Part shown: in pieces, positions 1 to 9,414 of the stretch
Position numbering within the stretch: position 1 is the stretch's first letter
Layout: the number at the start of each line of letters is the position of its first letter
From: Streptomyces cyaneogriseus subsp. noncyanogenus
GTDB taxonomy: Bacteria; Actinomycetota; Actinomycetes; Streptomycetales; Streptomycetaceae
DNA length: 64,000 nucleotides
Assembly (NCBI RefSeq): GCF_000931445.1
Contig: NZ_CP010849.1
Location: 992,001 to 1,056,000 of the forward strand
Reading direction: 5' to 3'
The notes under the pieces: generated by a model
What the model saw: only the letters and a program-made list of their open reading frames with translations
What the model was told of the DNA's origin: nothing
Databases searched by the model: none
Made by a program: the position numbers and the translations under genes

Positions 1-150
1 TCGCCTTGGCCAGGAAGCCGGCCGAGCGGTCGGAGCCGTCCGAAGCGGTCCACGGTACGGGCCACCGCCTCCTCCAGTGCCGCCCGGTCCGTCACGTCGA
101 CGCTCAGCGGCAACGCTCTCGCCTCGTCCCGCCGGGACGAGGTGCGGCCG
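1..150 (-). pseudogene. SDR oxidoreductase fragment running off the left edge
   Basis: Read leftward, about 40 residues resemble the middle of a short-chain dehydrogenase, including the stretch LPLSVDVTDRAALEEAV followed by RFGRL. In intact SDRs RFGRLD leads into the NNAG motif. Here the frame instead continues into unrelated sequence, and no glycine-rich Rossmann start lies upstream, where two hairpins (122-142 and 141-176) begin. This is best read as a 5'-truncated, probably frameshifted remnant. Whether more of the gene lies beyond base 1 cannot be seen. Confidence 0.45.
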
Positions 151-176
151 CGGCATCACGATGCCGCGGCCGCACC
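141..176 (-). terminator. Strong hairpin terminator downstream of the hydrolase
   Basis: A perfect 16-bp stem, GGTGCGGCCGCGGCAT paired with its complement, closes a CACG loop. A second perfect 9-bp hairpin (CCTCGTCCC, GCC loop) sits at 122-142. The pair lies about 90 bases past the stop of the minus-strand hydrolase gene, as expected for a Streptomyces terminator without a U-tract. Confidence 0.75.
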
Positions 177-263
177 GTCGGGTGCCGGTGGCCGGCGCGG
201 TGGCGTGCTCGCCGAGGGGCGCCAAGGGCGGGAGCCGCACCGGGCCGGTGGCCGCCGGTGGCC

Positions 264-1349
264 TCAGTGGGCCGCGTAGAAGGCGTCGATCTCCGCCACC
301 ACGCGGTCCGGCCGCTCCTCGAGCAGCCAGTGTCCGGCTCCGTCCACGTCGGTGCCCGTCGCCGCCGGGGCGGCGTCCCGTACCGGGGGCAGCATCAGGC
401 CGGTGAGCCCGTCCTGGGTGAGCAGCCGGACCGGGACGGTGAGCGGGACCCGCTGGAGTCGCTTGTTCTCCGCCTCGTCCCGCGACCACGTGCGGTAGAG
501 CTCGAAGCCCGCGTGCAGCACCTGCGGGCGGGAGTAGACCCGGGTGTACTCGGCGAGGGATCGCGGCGGGATCGGGTTCGGCGGATCGGCACCCGGTTGC
601 GGGGAACCGGAGATCTGGCTGTGCCGGAAGAAGTGGTCGAGGAACGTCCCGACGCGGCCCTCGACCAACCGCTCCGCCAGCGGGTCCTGCACGTTGAACG
701 AGAAGTGCCAGGAGAGTGGACGGACATCCCGCTCGAAGGAGAGGTTCTTGCCGACGAGCGGGAAGTCCATCAGGAACAGTCCGGCCGCCTGCCGGGGGTG
801 CCGGGCGGCCAGCGCGTAGGCGACACCGACCCCGAAGTCGTGGGCGACGAACCGCACATCCCGCTGGGCGCCGATCCGGACGAGCAGGTCGTGGACGTAA
901 TCCGCGAGCACGGTCTTGGTGTACCCGGCGGGGCTCCCGGTGGAGTCCCCCATCCCCGGCAGGTCGACCGCGATCACCGTCCGCCCGGGCAGGAGCCGGG
1001 GCATCACCTCGCGGTACTCGAACCAGCTCTCCGGCCAGCCGTGCAGCAGCACCATCGTCTGCGGCCCCGTGCCCCCGACGACGTAGTGCATCTGCACGCC
1101 GCGGACGGTGGTGAAGCAGTGCCGGAACTCCCGGTTGAACGCCGTGTCGTGCTCCGTCGCGGCGTCGTGGTTCCTGCTCTTGGGGGTCTCCGGGGCGGCG
1201 CACCGCGGCGCCGGGGACGCGGGTGGCGGGGAGGGCGACCCGGAAGCCGTGCCGGCCAGCGCGGTGACGCTCATCAGGAGCGCGAGAAGCAGTGGGCGCA
1301 GCCTTAGGGCCGGGGTGGACAGGCGTGGTGGTGCTAACGGACGTGCCAT
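264..1349 (-). CDS. Secreted alpha/beta hydrolase, epoxide-hydrolase-like
   Basis: A 361-aa alpha/beta-hydrolase-fold protein. The N-terminus has basic residues, a hydrophobic core and small residues near 35-40, so it looks like a Sec signal peptide and the enzyme is probably secreted. The oxyanion motif HGWP (in LHGWPESWFEYR) and the nucleophile elbow AHDFGVG carry Asp rather than Ser, as in epoxide hydrolases and haloalkane dehalogenases. The C-terminal GAGHWLLEERP supplies the catalytic His. Known relatives open epoxides through an ester intermediate; the substrate here is unknown. The ATG start has a GAAGGAGA ribosome site about 10 bases upstream. The gene is divergent from a TetR gene and has an operator-like palindrome in its promoter, so TetR repression is likely (inference). 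Confidence 0.85.
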   Translation of the reverse strand: MARPLAPPRLSTPALRLRPLLLALLMSVTALAGTASGSPSPPPASPAPRCAAPETPKSRNHDAATEHDTAFNREFRHCFTTVRGVQMHYVVGGTGPQTMVLLHGWPESWFEYREVMPRLLPGRTVIAVDLPGMGDSTGSPAGYTKTVLADYVHDLLVRIGAQRDVRFVAHDFGVGVAYALAARHPRQAAGLFLMDFPLVGKNLSFERDVRPLSWHFSFNVQDPLAERLVEGRVGTFLDHFFRHSQISGSPQPGADPPNPIPPRSLAEYTRVYSRPQVLHAGFELYRTWSRDEAENKRLQRVPLTVPVRLLTQDGLTGLMLPPVRDAAPAATGTDVDGAGHWLLEERPDRVVAEIDAFYAAH

Positions 1350-1402
1350 GGCGGAGCGTCTCCTTCGGTCGGGAGAGAGCGGGCGTGAGCCCAGCTATTT
1401 AA

Positions 1403-1416
1403 GTACCGACCGGTAC
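1403..1416. promoter_or_regulatory. Probable TetR operator, hydrolase side
   Basis: GTACCGACCGGTAC is an inverted repeat with 6-bp arms around AC. It lies 54-67 bases upstream of the hydrolase start, against a TTAAAT-like -10 on the minus strand. A matching palindrome at 1516-1529 shares the core ACCGACCGGT. Confidence 0.65.
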
Positions 1417-1515
1417 AGATTAATCCGGCCCGGCTCCGGGTCAAGTCCCCTCCCCGGTACGGGTGTTGTGACGCGGGTCGCCACGTGGCCGGCGAACGCC
1501 GGCTCGGTATGATGT

Positions 1516-1529
1516 GCACCGACCGGTGC
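1516..1529. promoter_or_regulatory. Probable TetR operator, autoregulatory side
   Basis: GCACCGACCGGTGC has the same ACCGACCGGT core as the site at 1403-1416 and lies 20 bases upstream of the TetR start. Two copies, one per divergent promoter, are the usual layout for an autoregulated TetR with an adjacent target. Confidence 0.65.
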
Positions 1530-1548
1530 GGAACCTTCGGAGGAAGGC

Positions 1549-2136
1549 ATGACGAGAGGCCGTCCGCGCTCCTTCGACGCCGACCGGGCGCTGGAGAAGG
1601 CCCTGGACGTCTTCTGGTGCCAGGGCTACGAAGGGGCCGCGCTGTCCGACCTGACCGAAGCCATGGGCATCACCAGGACCAGCATGTACGCCGCCTACGG
1701 CAACAAGGAGCAGTTGTTCCGCAAGGTCCTCGACCGTTACGGGGAAGGGCCGGCCGGATATCTGCCGGAGGCCGTGCGGAAGCCGACGGCCAGGGCCGTC
1801 GCCGAGCATCTGCTGAGAGGCGCCGTCCTCGCCACCACCCTTCCGGGCCGGCCCGCCGGGTGCCTCTCGGTGCAGGGTGCCCTGGCCACCGGCCGGCCCG
1901 GCGAAGCCGCGCACAAACTGCTGGTCGAATGGCGGAAGCGGGGCGAGCAGCGGGTGCGTGAACGTTTCCAGGCCGCCCTGGACGAGGGCGATCTGCCACC
2001 CGGCACCGACCCCGCGGCTCTGGCACGCTACCTGTTCACCGTCGCCTACGGGGTGGCGGTCCAAGCGGCGAGCGGCGTGCCCCGCGACCGGCTCCAGGAA
2101 ACGGTGGAGATCGCCCTGCGCGCCTGGCCTGCCTGA
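1549..2136 (+). CDS. TetR/AcrR family transcriptional regulator
   Basis: A 195-aa regulator. Residues 1-60 form the TetR helix-turn-helix: GRPRSFDADRALEKAL, then the recognition region ITRTSMYAAYGNKEQLF. The remainder is the divergent helical ligand-binding and dimerisation domain with no recognised ligand signature. The ATG follows a GGAGGAAG ribosome site. It is divergent from the hydrolase, with one palindrome at each promoter, so it probably represses both genes and is released by a hydrolase substrate or product (inference). It is convergent with the MFS gene on the far side. Confidence 0.9.
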   Translation: MTRGRPRSFDADRALEKALDVFWCQGYEGAALSDLTEAMGITRTSMYAAYGNKEQLFRKVLDRYGEGPAGYLPEAVRKPTARAVAEHLLRGAVLATTLPGRPAGCLSVQGALATGRPGEAAHKLLVEWRKRGEQRVRERFQAALDEGDLPPGTDPAALARYLFTVAYGVAVQAASGVPRDRLQETVEIALRAWPA

Positions 2137-2210
2137 GCCCGCGACGACGGCCGCCGGGCGGTACGGGCCCGCACCGGCCACCGGCGGTACCGCGAGGGCT
2201 CACACGTGTG

Positions 2211-3455
2211 TCAGGCGGCGGAGCTCTTTTCCACCGGGCGTGCGGCGGCGCGGCGCAAGGCCGGCCGGCACAGGGGCGCCACGGGCAGGGAGCAGGTGAG
2301 GAAGACCAGGGCGAGCAGACCCCAGCCCACCGCCTCGGAGCCGATGACCAGCGTGGTCACCAGGGCAGGCCCGACCGCGACCACGGCCCCCTCGGTCGTG
2401 GCCGCGACCGCTTGGTACTGCCCTTGGGCGCCGTGCGCCATGAGCTTGACGGACAGACCCCACCGGGCCGCCACGTAGTACAACTCCCCCACTACGTGCA
2501 GGCCCAGCCCGACGAGGACGACGCCGCCGGCCACCACGGGGCCGGTGGGCCAGGCGGCTGCCGCGAAGGCCAGACAGCATCCGGCGAGCGCGGCGCCGGC
2601 GCGCCGGGAGGCGCGTACGGCCCCGGCCAGTCGCTGCCCCGCGCGGGTGACGCGTACCTGGAAGAGGGCGATCAGGAGGGAGCTGACCAGCACGGAGAGC
2701 GGGGCGATCCATACCGGTGCCGCGGTGTCCTCCTTCAGCCACAGGGGCAGGCCGCTGGAGAGAAGTGCCCAGCACAGCGCCAGGAGTGCGGTACTGCTCA
2801 TGAGCGCTGTGAAGGGGATGTTGCGCAGCGCCTCCGTGCTGAGGCGGCGCTGCGCTGCGGGCACCGGCGGGACGTGCGGGAGGCGTGCCAGGATCGCGGC
2901 CGAGACGACGAAGGTGAGGCTGTTGACGATGACGGCGCCGTGATAGGGGGCGGACGACTCGTGGGAGAGCACCCAGGCGGCGGCACCCGCGCCGGCCGCG
3001 TAGAGCACGTGCTGTACGACGCGGGCCCGGGCGAGGACGGGCAGGCAGTCCCGTTCGGGCAGCATCAGGTGCACGAGCGCCACCTTGGTGCCTTTGGCTG
3101 CCGTCCCCATCGAGGTGAACAGGGCGGCGGCGATCAGCAAGGGCCAGAAGCTGTGCGCCGCCAGAAAGGCGAGTGAGAACGCCGCGCGCAGAACGGTGAC
3201 GGCGAGGAGGGTCTCACGGGCGCCGAGACGGTCCGTCAGCGTGCCGACGGGCAAGGCGGCCACCAGGCCGAGACCGCCGCCCAGACCCATCGCGAGACCC
3301 ATCGTCGCGGCGGGAACGCCCTGGACGGAAGTCAGGTAGACCGCCCACATGCTGAACCACAGGCCGTCTCCCAGGGCGGCCACACCTTCACTGAGCAGCA
3401 GACGGCGGACGACCGGGCGGTCTTCCCCGGCCTTCTCGGCACGGCTCCGGCTCAA
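2211..3455 (-). CDS. Major facilitator superfamily transporter
   Basis: About 414 aa with roughly 12 hydrophobic helices. The signature loop between helices 2 and 3 is recognisable as GTLTDRLGARETLL, close to the MFS D-R-x-G-R motif, so this is probably a proton-coupled drug or metabolite exporter in the cytoplasmic membrane. The reading frame is open much further upstream, but that part is low-complexity shadow. A TTG start at 3455, eight bases after GGAAGGG, gives the normal family length and begins just before the first helix. A GTG or ATG start nearby cannot be excluded. The substrate is unknown. It converges with the TetR gene and does not share its operon. Confidence 0.75.
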   Translation of the reverse strand: MSRSRAEKAGEDRPVVRRLLLSEGVAALGDGLWFSMWAVYLTSVQGVPAATMGLAMGLGGGLGLVAALPVGTLTDRLGARETLLAVTVLRAAFSLAFLAAHSFWPLLIAAALFTSMGTAAKGTKVALVHLMLPERDCLPVLARARVVQHVLYAAGAGAAAWVLSHESSAPYHGAVIVNSLTFVVSAAILARLPHVPPVPAAQRRLSTEALRNIPFTALMSSTALLALCWALLSSGLPLWLKEDTAAPVWIAPLSVLVSSLLIALFQVRVTRAGQRLAGAVRASRRAGAALAGCCLAFAAAAWPTGPVVAGGVVLVGLGLHVVGELYYVAARWGLSVKLMAHGAQGQYQAVAATTEGAVVAVGPALVTTLVIGSEAVGWGLLALVFLTCSLPVAPLCRPALRRAAARPVEKSSAA

Positions 3456-3799
3456 TTCCTGCCACCCTTCCCGGTCGCGGGGCACCGCAGACCCGCGACC
3501 GCCCGGCAGCGCACCCCCCTGACGGCGGACGCGGCCTGTCGGCCTTCGCCGGCCCGGCCAAGCAGTCGCCCCGCGTGATTTCGCGGACGCGGCCACGGAT
3601 GTCCGCCGCTGGGTACCCGCCGCCCTTCCCGACAAACGCCGGGCGCCCGGCCGGTCGTGGTCTCCTGGACGCGTTCGAGCCGGCGGACGAACCGCGCCGG
3701 CGCCTCGACAACACGCTCCGCTCGTGGGCGTCGCTTCCCGTACGTGTACGACCGGCAGCGTGACCCGGCGCCGCACGGGGAAGGCCGGTGGCGTCCGCG

Positions 3800-4196
3800 C
3801 CGGGGGTGCGCGAGCTGCGCCGGCCTGGTCCGCCCGGGCGGGCGGGTCGTCCTCGGCGAGGGCTTCTGGGAGCGGTCCCCGACGGACACGGAACTGGCGG
3901 CGATGTGGCCCGGGGCCCACGCGGGCGACCATCTGCGGCTCGGGCCACTGGTCGACCTCGCTGTCGAGTCGGGCTTCCGGCCGGCCTGGATCGAGTCGGC
4001 GAGCCGTGCGGAGTGGGAGGAGTTCGAGTCCGGCTACCGCCATGACACGGAACTCTGGCTCGCCGGTAACCCGGACCACCCCCTCGCCGCCGAGACCCGC
4101 GAACGAGTCGACCGCCAGCGGTCGTCCTGGGTCAACGGCTACCGCGGCGTCCTCGGCATCGCGTATCTGACTCTCGTACCGGTCACCAGAGCCTGA
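3800..4196 (+). pseudogene. Methyltransferase C-terminal remnant
   Basis: From about 3825 the frame reads LVRPGGRVVLGEGFWERSP and on to a normal stop. This matches the segment after motif III of class I SAM-dependent methyltransferases, where RPGGRVVLGEG precedes the substrate lid. The upstream residues VRELRR are in another frame, and the SAM-binding motif I half is absent. It is a 5'-truncated, frameshifted fragment. Confidence 0.65.
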
Positions 4197-4224
4197 ATGG
4201 GCGGAAGTCCTGCGGCGGGCTGGC

Positions 4225-4440
4225 CGGCCAGGGCTCACTGGCCCCGAGCTCGCGGCCCAGACCGGTGCGTGCCTCATGGCGGCCCGCGAGCAGGATCCGC
4301 TCGGCGCCCAGCCGCCTGGCGGCGATCACCGCGCACCGACCGACCGCGCCGTCCCCGACGACCAGCACCGTGTCACCGCGGCCGACGCCGGCGGTGACCG
4401 CGCCGTGGTGGCCGGTGGACATCACATCGGACAGCGCCAG
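4225..4440 (-). pseudogene. Zinc alcohol dehydrogenase NAD-binding fragment
   Basis: About 70 residues match the coenzyme domain of zinc-dependent medium-chain dehydrogenases: ALSDVMSTGHHGAVTAGV, then VLVVGDGAVG (the GxGxxG nucleotide loop) and AARRLGAERILLAGRHEA. Both the zinc-binding N-terminal domain and the C-terminus are missing. The fragment abuts a regulator fragment on the opposite strand at about 4435-4440, so the junction is a recombination scar. Confidence 0.65.
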
Positions 4441-4651
4441 CCCGACTTCGTCCGGCTCTGGGAGCGATACGAGGTGACCGGCCGCAAGCCCGCCCAGAAG
4501 ACCTTCCACCATCCCCGCGTCGGAACCCTCACCCTCACCTCCCAGCCCATGTACCTGGAAGGCACCCCCGGCCGGCGCATCGGTGTCTACACCTCGGAAC
4601 CGGAGACCCCCGACCACGACGCCCTGCTTCTGCTCGACATGACCGCGCCCG
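4435..4651 (+). pseudogene. MmyB-type XRE regulator C-terminal fragment
   Basis: About 70 residues (FVRLWERYEV, FHHPRVGTLTL, RIGVYTSEPETPDHDAL) match the C-terminal ligand-binding half of the Streptomyces HTH regulators with an MmyB-like domain. The N-terminal helix-turn-helix is absent. In intact genomes such regulators often sit divergent to oxidoreductases, which may explain why the fragment touches a dehydrogenase fragment. The following 4652-4846 shows no gene I recognise. Confidence 0.6.
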
Positions 4652-4846
4652 CGGTCGCCCACGGCAGGCAGCTTCCGCACGCATCGTCCCGACCCGGCGC
4701 CGAAGCCCCCGGCAGCACACCGCCCGCGTCCTCGTCGACGCCGGGATCTGCTGAGCGTACTGGCTCTGTGGGACCAGCGCCTGCCGGAGACAGGGGCGGG
4801 CGCTGGTCTCGTTCCTTCCTCTTCCCTTCAGGGTCCGAGCCCCGGG

Positions 4847-7800
4847 TCAGCAGGGATTGACGTTGATCTTGAAGGTGCTGGTGGTGTTGCGGATGTCCTG
4901 CGCGTTGTCCCTCATCCGCAGGCAGTTGAAGGTGACCTCACCGACGGCGGGGCCCTGTCCCTCCTCCGGCTTCTCGTTGGCCCAGAGGCCGAAGCCGGAC
5001 TTGGCGTCCCAGGCGTCCCCGCTCTTGCGGGCCCCGGTGATCGAGATGTCGGTGAACACCGTGTCCTTGACCGGGAACTGCGGCTGTCCGCCCGAGTAGT
5101 TCGTCTGGAACATGATTCCGCTGTAGGTGGGGTCGACGATGTCGACGTCGTGGACGCGGATGCCCTGGAAGACCTTCGAGGCGGAGAAGACCCAGATGCC
5201 GGGGAAGGTCTGGTTGCCCCAGAAGTGGCCGCCCGCCCGGACGACCGAGATGTTCTCGAAGGTCGTCGGGTCGGTCCCGAAGCCGTTCATCGGGTAGCCG
5301 AAGTCCAGGGAGGAGATGGTGATCCCGGAGTAGACCAGGGTGTCGGCGATGTGGATGTTGCGGAAGGTGTTGTTGTACCCGCCGTAGACGGCCACGCCCG
5401 CGGCCCGCCAGGTCAGGGTCGTGGTCAGGTTCTCGTAGACGTTGTTCTTCATGTCGGCGCCGCCGGCGTCGATCGCGGAGAACAGCGCGAAGCTGTCGTC
5501 GCCGGTGGCGCGGGCGTCGTTGTTTGCGACGAGGTTGTCCGTGGAGCCGTTGGTCATGTTGATGCCGTCGGCGAACATGTTCCGGATCCGGGAGTTCTTG
5601 ATCGTCATCCGGTCGGTGTTGGCGCCCCAGTAGAGACAGACCATGTGCTCGTTCCAGATGTCGTCGATCGTGATGTCGGAGACGTTGGAGAAGTCGAACA
5701 CCTTGCCGGGGCCGTCGATGCGCGAGGTGTAGTTGCCGAAGTAGGCGAAGCCCTTGAAGAGCGAGCCCTTGGCCGTGGCGTCGGCGCGGAAGCCGATGTC
5801 GGTGTTGTCCTGTGCGGTGGGCGCGCGGAACTTCGTGTACCAGGGGCCGGCGCCGACGACCTTGACGGCCTTGCCGTACACCTGGAACTTGCTGGACGTC
5901 TGGTAGTCGCCGGGCGGCAGGTAGACACCGACGAGCTTGCCCGTGGTGTCCATGCGGACCCGGTCGAGCGCGTTCTGCACGTCCTGGTGGGCGAACCCGG
6001 CCGGCACGGCGTAGGCGGCCGGGTCGGGGTTCGCGGCCGGGGCGGTCTTCTCCAGGTCGATGAAGTCGAAGGCGTAGTGGGCGGCGGTGTTGGCCGCGTC
6101 CTTCTGCAGGCGGATCCTGCTGCCCGCGGGGATGTTCTCGCCCAGCAGGAGGTGGGCCTCGTCGTAGATGTGCCGCGGCGTGCCCGCGCCCGGGTCGTTG
6201 CCGGGTGCGGTCTCCGACCCGTACAGCCAGGCGTACTTGGAGGTCAGCGGCAGCGCCTTCTTGAAGACGCCGTCGACGTAGACGTTGATGGTGGAGTCGA
6301 TGCCGCCGCCGCCCGGGGCGTCCGGGATGGAGAAGCGGGTCACGAGGGTGTTGGTTTCGGCGCGGGTGGTGAATTCGACGAATTCACCGGTCGCGTCGAG
6401 GGTGACCGCCTTGCGGCCGGACGCTTCGCCGGCGATGTCGCCGACGGTGCGGTTGGGTCCGACCACCTTCGCGCCGCCGCCGGCGGTGCCGTCCTCGGCC
6501 TCGTACCGGGTGTACGGCATGTCGGCGCCGCGGCCGACGAAGAAGGGCTGCGCGGAGGTGTTGTTCTCTCGCTTGACCGGGGGTTCGTTGGCGTCGTCGG
6601 CGACGACGGTCTTGACGGTGTAGGAGCCGTTGGCCGCGGTCCAGGGCCCGAGGGTCACCTCGGCGGTGGCACCGGCGGCGATGGTCCCGGAGTGGGCACC
6701 CGTCAGGGTTCTGACGGTGGCCCCGCTGCCGTCGACGAGTGTGAGCGTGACGGCGTGGCTGCCCGCGGCGCTGGCTTCGGTGCCCTGGTTCTTCACGGGC
6801 ACCTTGAAGGTGACGGAGTCTCCGGCGCTGGGGCTGGAGGGGGTGGTGGTCACCGTGCCGGCGACCAGGTCCGAGCCGGCGACCGGCTTGACCACCAGGG
6901 CGGTGGGCCTGGTGTAGGTGTTGTTGGTCTCGTTCTGCTCGATGATGTCGTTCGCCTCGTCCGCGACCGCGCTGAGCTCGTACGAGCCCGCTGCGCGGGC
7001 ACCGATGGCGGCCCCGACCGTGGTCTGGGCGCCGGGTGCGAGCGGGCCGACCTGGGCGGTGGCGACCTTGGTGTCCCCCAGGCGCAGGGCGACCCTGCTC
7101 GCGGGGGCGGGGGCCGGGCCGTCGTTGCGGACGGTGGCGGAGACGGTGATGCCGTCCGACTCCACGGGCGCGGCGGGCGACGTGCTCAGTCCGGTGACGA
7201 CGAGGTCCGGGTTGGGCGCGGGAACGCCGACCACCTGGAGTTCGGCGAGCTGGCCGGCCGGGGAGCCGGTGTTGGCGGTGAACCTCAGCCGCACGTCGGC
7301 CACGCGATCGGTGACCGGGATGGTGACGGTGTTGCCGCTCGACGGATCGAAGGCGTAGCTCTTCGCTGCTACCAGGCTGGTGAAGCCGGAGGCGTTCTGT
7401 TCCCTGCCCAGCACCTCGATGGTCTGGGAGCGGGCGGACCATGCGGGGTCCGGGTTCAGCTTGAGCACCAGCCGGTTCAGGTCGGCGTTGGAGCCCAGCT
7501 TGACGGTGAGGGTCTGGGGGTAGCTGCCGCCGGCGCCTTCCCAGTAGGTGGCGGTGTTGTTGTCGTTGGCGTTCGCGGCGACATAGGTGTGCACCGTGGA
7601 GGATGCTTCGATCGGCTTGCCGACGGCGAGGTTGGAGCCGCTGCCGCCGCTGCCGTTGCGGGTCACGCTGTTGCTGTCGCCGGAGGTGTTGCCGGCCGCG
7701 TCCTTGGCCCGGACGACGTAGGTGACGGTGCTCGTCGTCGGCTGGGTGTCGGTGTAGGTGGTGACGTTTCCGGCCACGGTGTGACGGAGGACGTTGTTGG

Positions 7801-9139
7801 CGTAGACGTCGTACCCGGTCACGCCGACGTTGTCGGTCGAGGCGGTCCAGGTGAGCTTGACCTTGCCGGCTTCGGGCTCGGTGAGGGCGAGGTTCGCCGG
7901 GGCGGTCGGGGCCTGGGTGTCGCCGGCCTCTCCGACGCGGGTGACGGTGTTGCTGTCGGCGGACTGGTTGCCGGCCGCGTCGCGCGCTCGTACGCGGTAC
8001 GACACGGTCTGGTTGGCGGGGCGGGTGTCGGTGAAGGCGGTGACGTCGCCGGCCACGCTGGTGAGGAGAGCGCCGTTGGCGTAGATGTCGTACGCCGTGA
8101 CGCCTGTGTTGTCGCTCGCGGCGCTCCAGGTCAGCCGGATCTGGCCGGTGGCGGGTTCGGTGAACGCCAGGTTCGCCGGGGCGGTCGGGGCCTGGGTGTC
8201 GCCGGTGGCCGGGCCGTAGATCTCCAGCTCGGACAGCTGGGCGGCGGGCTGGACGGTGTTCGCGGTGACCAGGACGCGGACGTAGCGGGTGGTGGCCGCG
8301 TCGAAGGTGATCGCCGCCGTGTTGTCGTTGGCGGCGTCGAAGGTGTACGCCTTCGACGCCGCCAGGTCGGTGAAGTCCGTGCCGTTGGTGCTGCCCTGGA
8401 TCTTCAGGGTCTGGTTACGGCGCTCCCAGCCGGCCGGGAGCTTCAGGACGACGCGGTTGATCGCGCGGGAGGCGCCGAGGTCGGCCTGGAGCCACTGCGG
8501 GAGGGCGTTGCCGGCGCTCTCCCAGTAGCTGGCCCGGTTGCCGTCGTTGGCGTTGCCCGCCGTGTACGTCTGGGTGTGGCTGCTGGAGGTCAGGGTGCGT
8601 CCGGCGGCGAGGTTCGCCGAGGAGCCGTCGGCCGAGTGGACCTCCAGCTCGGAGAGCTGGGCCGCCTGCCAGCCGGTGTTGGCGGTGATGTCGACGCGGA
8701 CGAACCGTGCCTGTGCGGCCGGGAACGACACGGTGACGGTGTTCCCCGTACCCGGGGCGAAGGTGTAGGTGGCGGAGCTCTTGAGCGTGCTGAAGCTGGT
8801 GCCGTCGGCGCTGCCCTGGATGGCGAGCGTCTGGTTGCGGCTCTCCCAGCCCGCCGGGAGCTTGAGGACGACCTCGTCCACGCGGGTGGTCGCCCCGAGG
8901 TCGGCCTGCACCCACTGGGGCAGGTTCGATCCGGCACTCTGCCAGTACGTGCTCTGGTTGCCGTCGGTGATGTTCGGGGCGCCGTACTCGGTGTGGGAGC
9001 TGCTCGCCGACGCGGTGTCGCCGAGGGCGATGTTCGGTCCGCCCGCGGCGTGGGCGGCCGCCAGCGGACCGCCCAGCGCCAGCAGGCTTGTCGTGATCGC
9101 GGCGCTCAGCAGCCGTGATCTCCGGATGCGGGTCTTCAT
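4847..9139 (-). CDS. Secreted multidomain GH87 alpha-1,3-glucanase
   Basis: A 1430-aa exported enzyme with a Sec signal peptide (about 1-31, AHA cleavage). Domains in order: two discoidin (F5/8 type C) modules to about 310, two fibronectin III modules (about 315-495), a third discoidin-like module (to about 640), two CARDB-type adhesion modules (about 645-870), a CBM6/35-like module starting YTRYEAEDG, and a right-handed beta-helix catalytic domain from about 1045. In the helix Asp1191 (FADGIN) and Asp1214-Asp1215 (TGDDS) are spaced exactly like the three catalytic aspartates reported for the GH87 mutanase Agl-FH1. GH87 enzymes cleave alpha-1,3-glucan of fungal walls or dental mutan. The GAGCGAGGA site supports the ATG. 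It is probably LacI-controlled with its neighbours. Confidence 0.9.
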   Translation of the reverse strand: MKTRIRRSRLLSAAITTSLLALGGPLAAAHAAGGPNIALGDTASASSSHTEYGAPNITDGNQSTYWQSAGSNLPQWVQADLGATTRVDEVVLKLPAGWESRNQTLAIQGSADGTSFSTLKSSATYTFAPGTGNTVTVSFPAAQARFVRVDITANTGWQAAQLSELEVHSADGSSANLAAGRTLTSSSHTQTYTAGNANDGNRASYWESAGNALPQWLQADLGASRAINRVVLKLPAGWERRNQTLKIQGSTNGTDFTDLAASKAYTFDAANDNTAAITFDAATTRYVRVLVTANTVQPAAQLSELEIYGPATGDTQAPTAPANLAFTEPATGQIRLTWSAASDNTGVTAYDIYANGALLTSVAGDVTAFTDTRPANQTVSYRVRARDAAGNQSADSNTVTRVGEAGDTQAPTAPANLALTEPEAGKVKLTWTASTDNVGVTGYDVYANNVLRHTVAGNVTTYTDTQPTTSTVTYVVRAKDAAGNTSGDSNSVTRNGSGGSGSNLAVGKPIEASSTVHTYVAANANDNNTATYWEGAGGSYPQTLTVKLGSNADLNRLVLKLNPDPAWSARSQTIEVLGREQNASGFTSLVAAKSYAFDPSSGNTVTIPVTDRVADVRLRFTANTGSPAGQLAELQVVGVPAPNPDLVVTGLSTSPAAPVESDGITVSATVRNDGPAPAPASRVALRLGDTKVATAQVGPLAPGAQTTVGAAIGARAAGSYELSAVADEANDIIEQNETNNTYTRPTALVVKPVAGSDLVAGTVTTTPSSPSAGDSVTFKVPVKNQGTEASAAGSHAVTLTLVDGSGATVRTLTGAHSGTIAAGATAEVTLGPWTAANGSYTVKTVVADDANEPPVKRENNTSAQPFFVGRGADMPYTRYEAEDGTAGGGAKVVGPNRTVGDIAGEASGRKAVTLDATGEFVEFTTRAETNTLVTRFSIPDAPGGGGIDSTINVYVDGVFKKALPLTSKYAWLYGSETAPGNDPGAGTPRHIYDEAHLLLGENIPAGSRIRLQKDAANTAAHYAFDFIDLEKTAPAANPDPAAYAVPAGFAHQDVQNALDRVRMDTTGKLVGVYLPPGDYQTSSKFQVYGKAVKVVGAGPWYTKFRAPTAQDNTDIGFRADATAKGSLFKGFAYFGNYTSRIDGPGKVFDFSNVSDITIDDIWNEHMVCLYWGANTDRMTIKNSRIRNMFADGINMTNGSTDNLVANNDARATGDDSFALFSAIDAGGADMKNNVYENLTTTLTWRAAGVAVYGGYNNTFRNIHIADTLVYSGITISSLDFGYPMNGFGTDPTTFENISVVRAGGHFWGNQTFPGIWVFSASKVFQGIRVHDVDIVDPTYSGIMFQTNYSGGQPQFPVKDTVFTDISITGARKSGDAWDAKSGFGLWANEKPEEGQGPAVGEVTFNCLRMRDNAQDIRNTTSTFKINVNPC

Positions 9140-9371
9140 CAGTCCTCGCTCTTCGGTCGTGTGCCGGGAGGGACATGGGGGTGCGACTCAGGAGAGATGT
9201 CCGTAACTAGCATTTATTCATTCGGACTTTGCGATGAGCAGTCAGAGAATTGCAGACGCCCATCAAGTCGTCTACAGGTGCGGCAGGATGATGTGGGGCT
9301 CTCCCGACCGGGTACGGGCCGAGACGGATTCCAGGGCCGGCGCCGCTCACGGGTGTGCGCGCATGCCGATG

Positions 9372-9396
9372 CGGCGGCCCGGGAGCCGGACCGCCG
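9372..9396 (-). terminator. Hairpin between the two GH87 genes
   Basis: An 11-bp stem with one G-U wobble and a 3-base loop (CGGCGGTCCGG, CTC, CCGGGCCGCCG read on the minus strand). It lies 19 bases past the stop of the upstream GH87 gene and should separate the two transcription units. Confidence 0.6.
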
Positions 9397-9414
9397 TACC
9401 GGTGTCCGCGGGCG

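Noticed and set aside
5150..9118. A 1322-codon open frame antisense to the GH87 gene
   Set aside because: Gly/Val/Arg-dominated low-complexity product caused by high third-position GC of the opposite strand; no domains or ribosome site.
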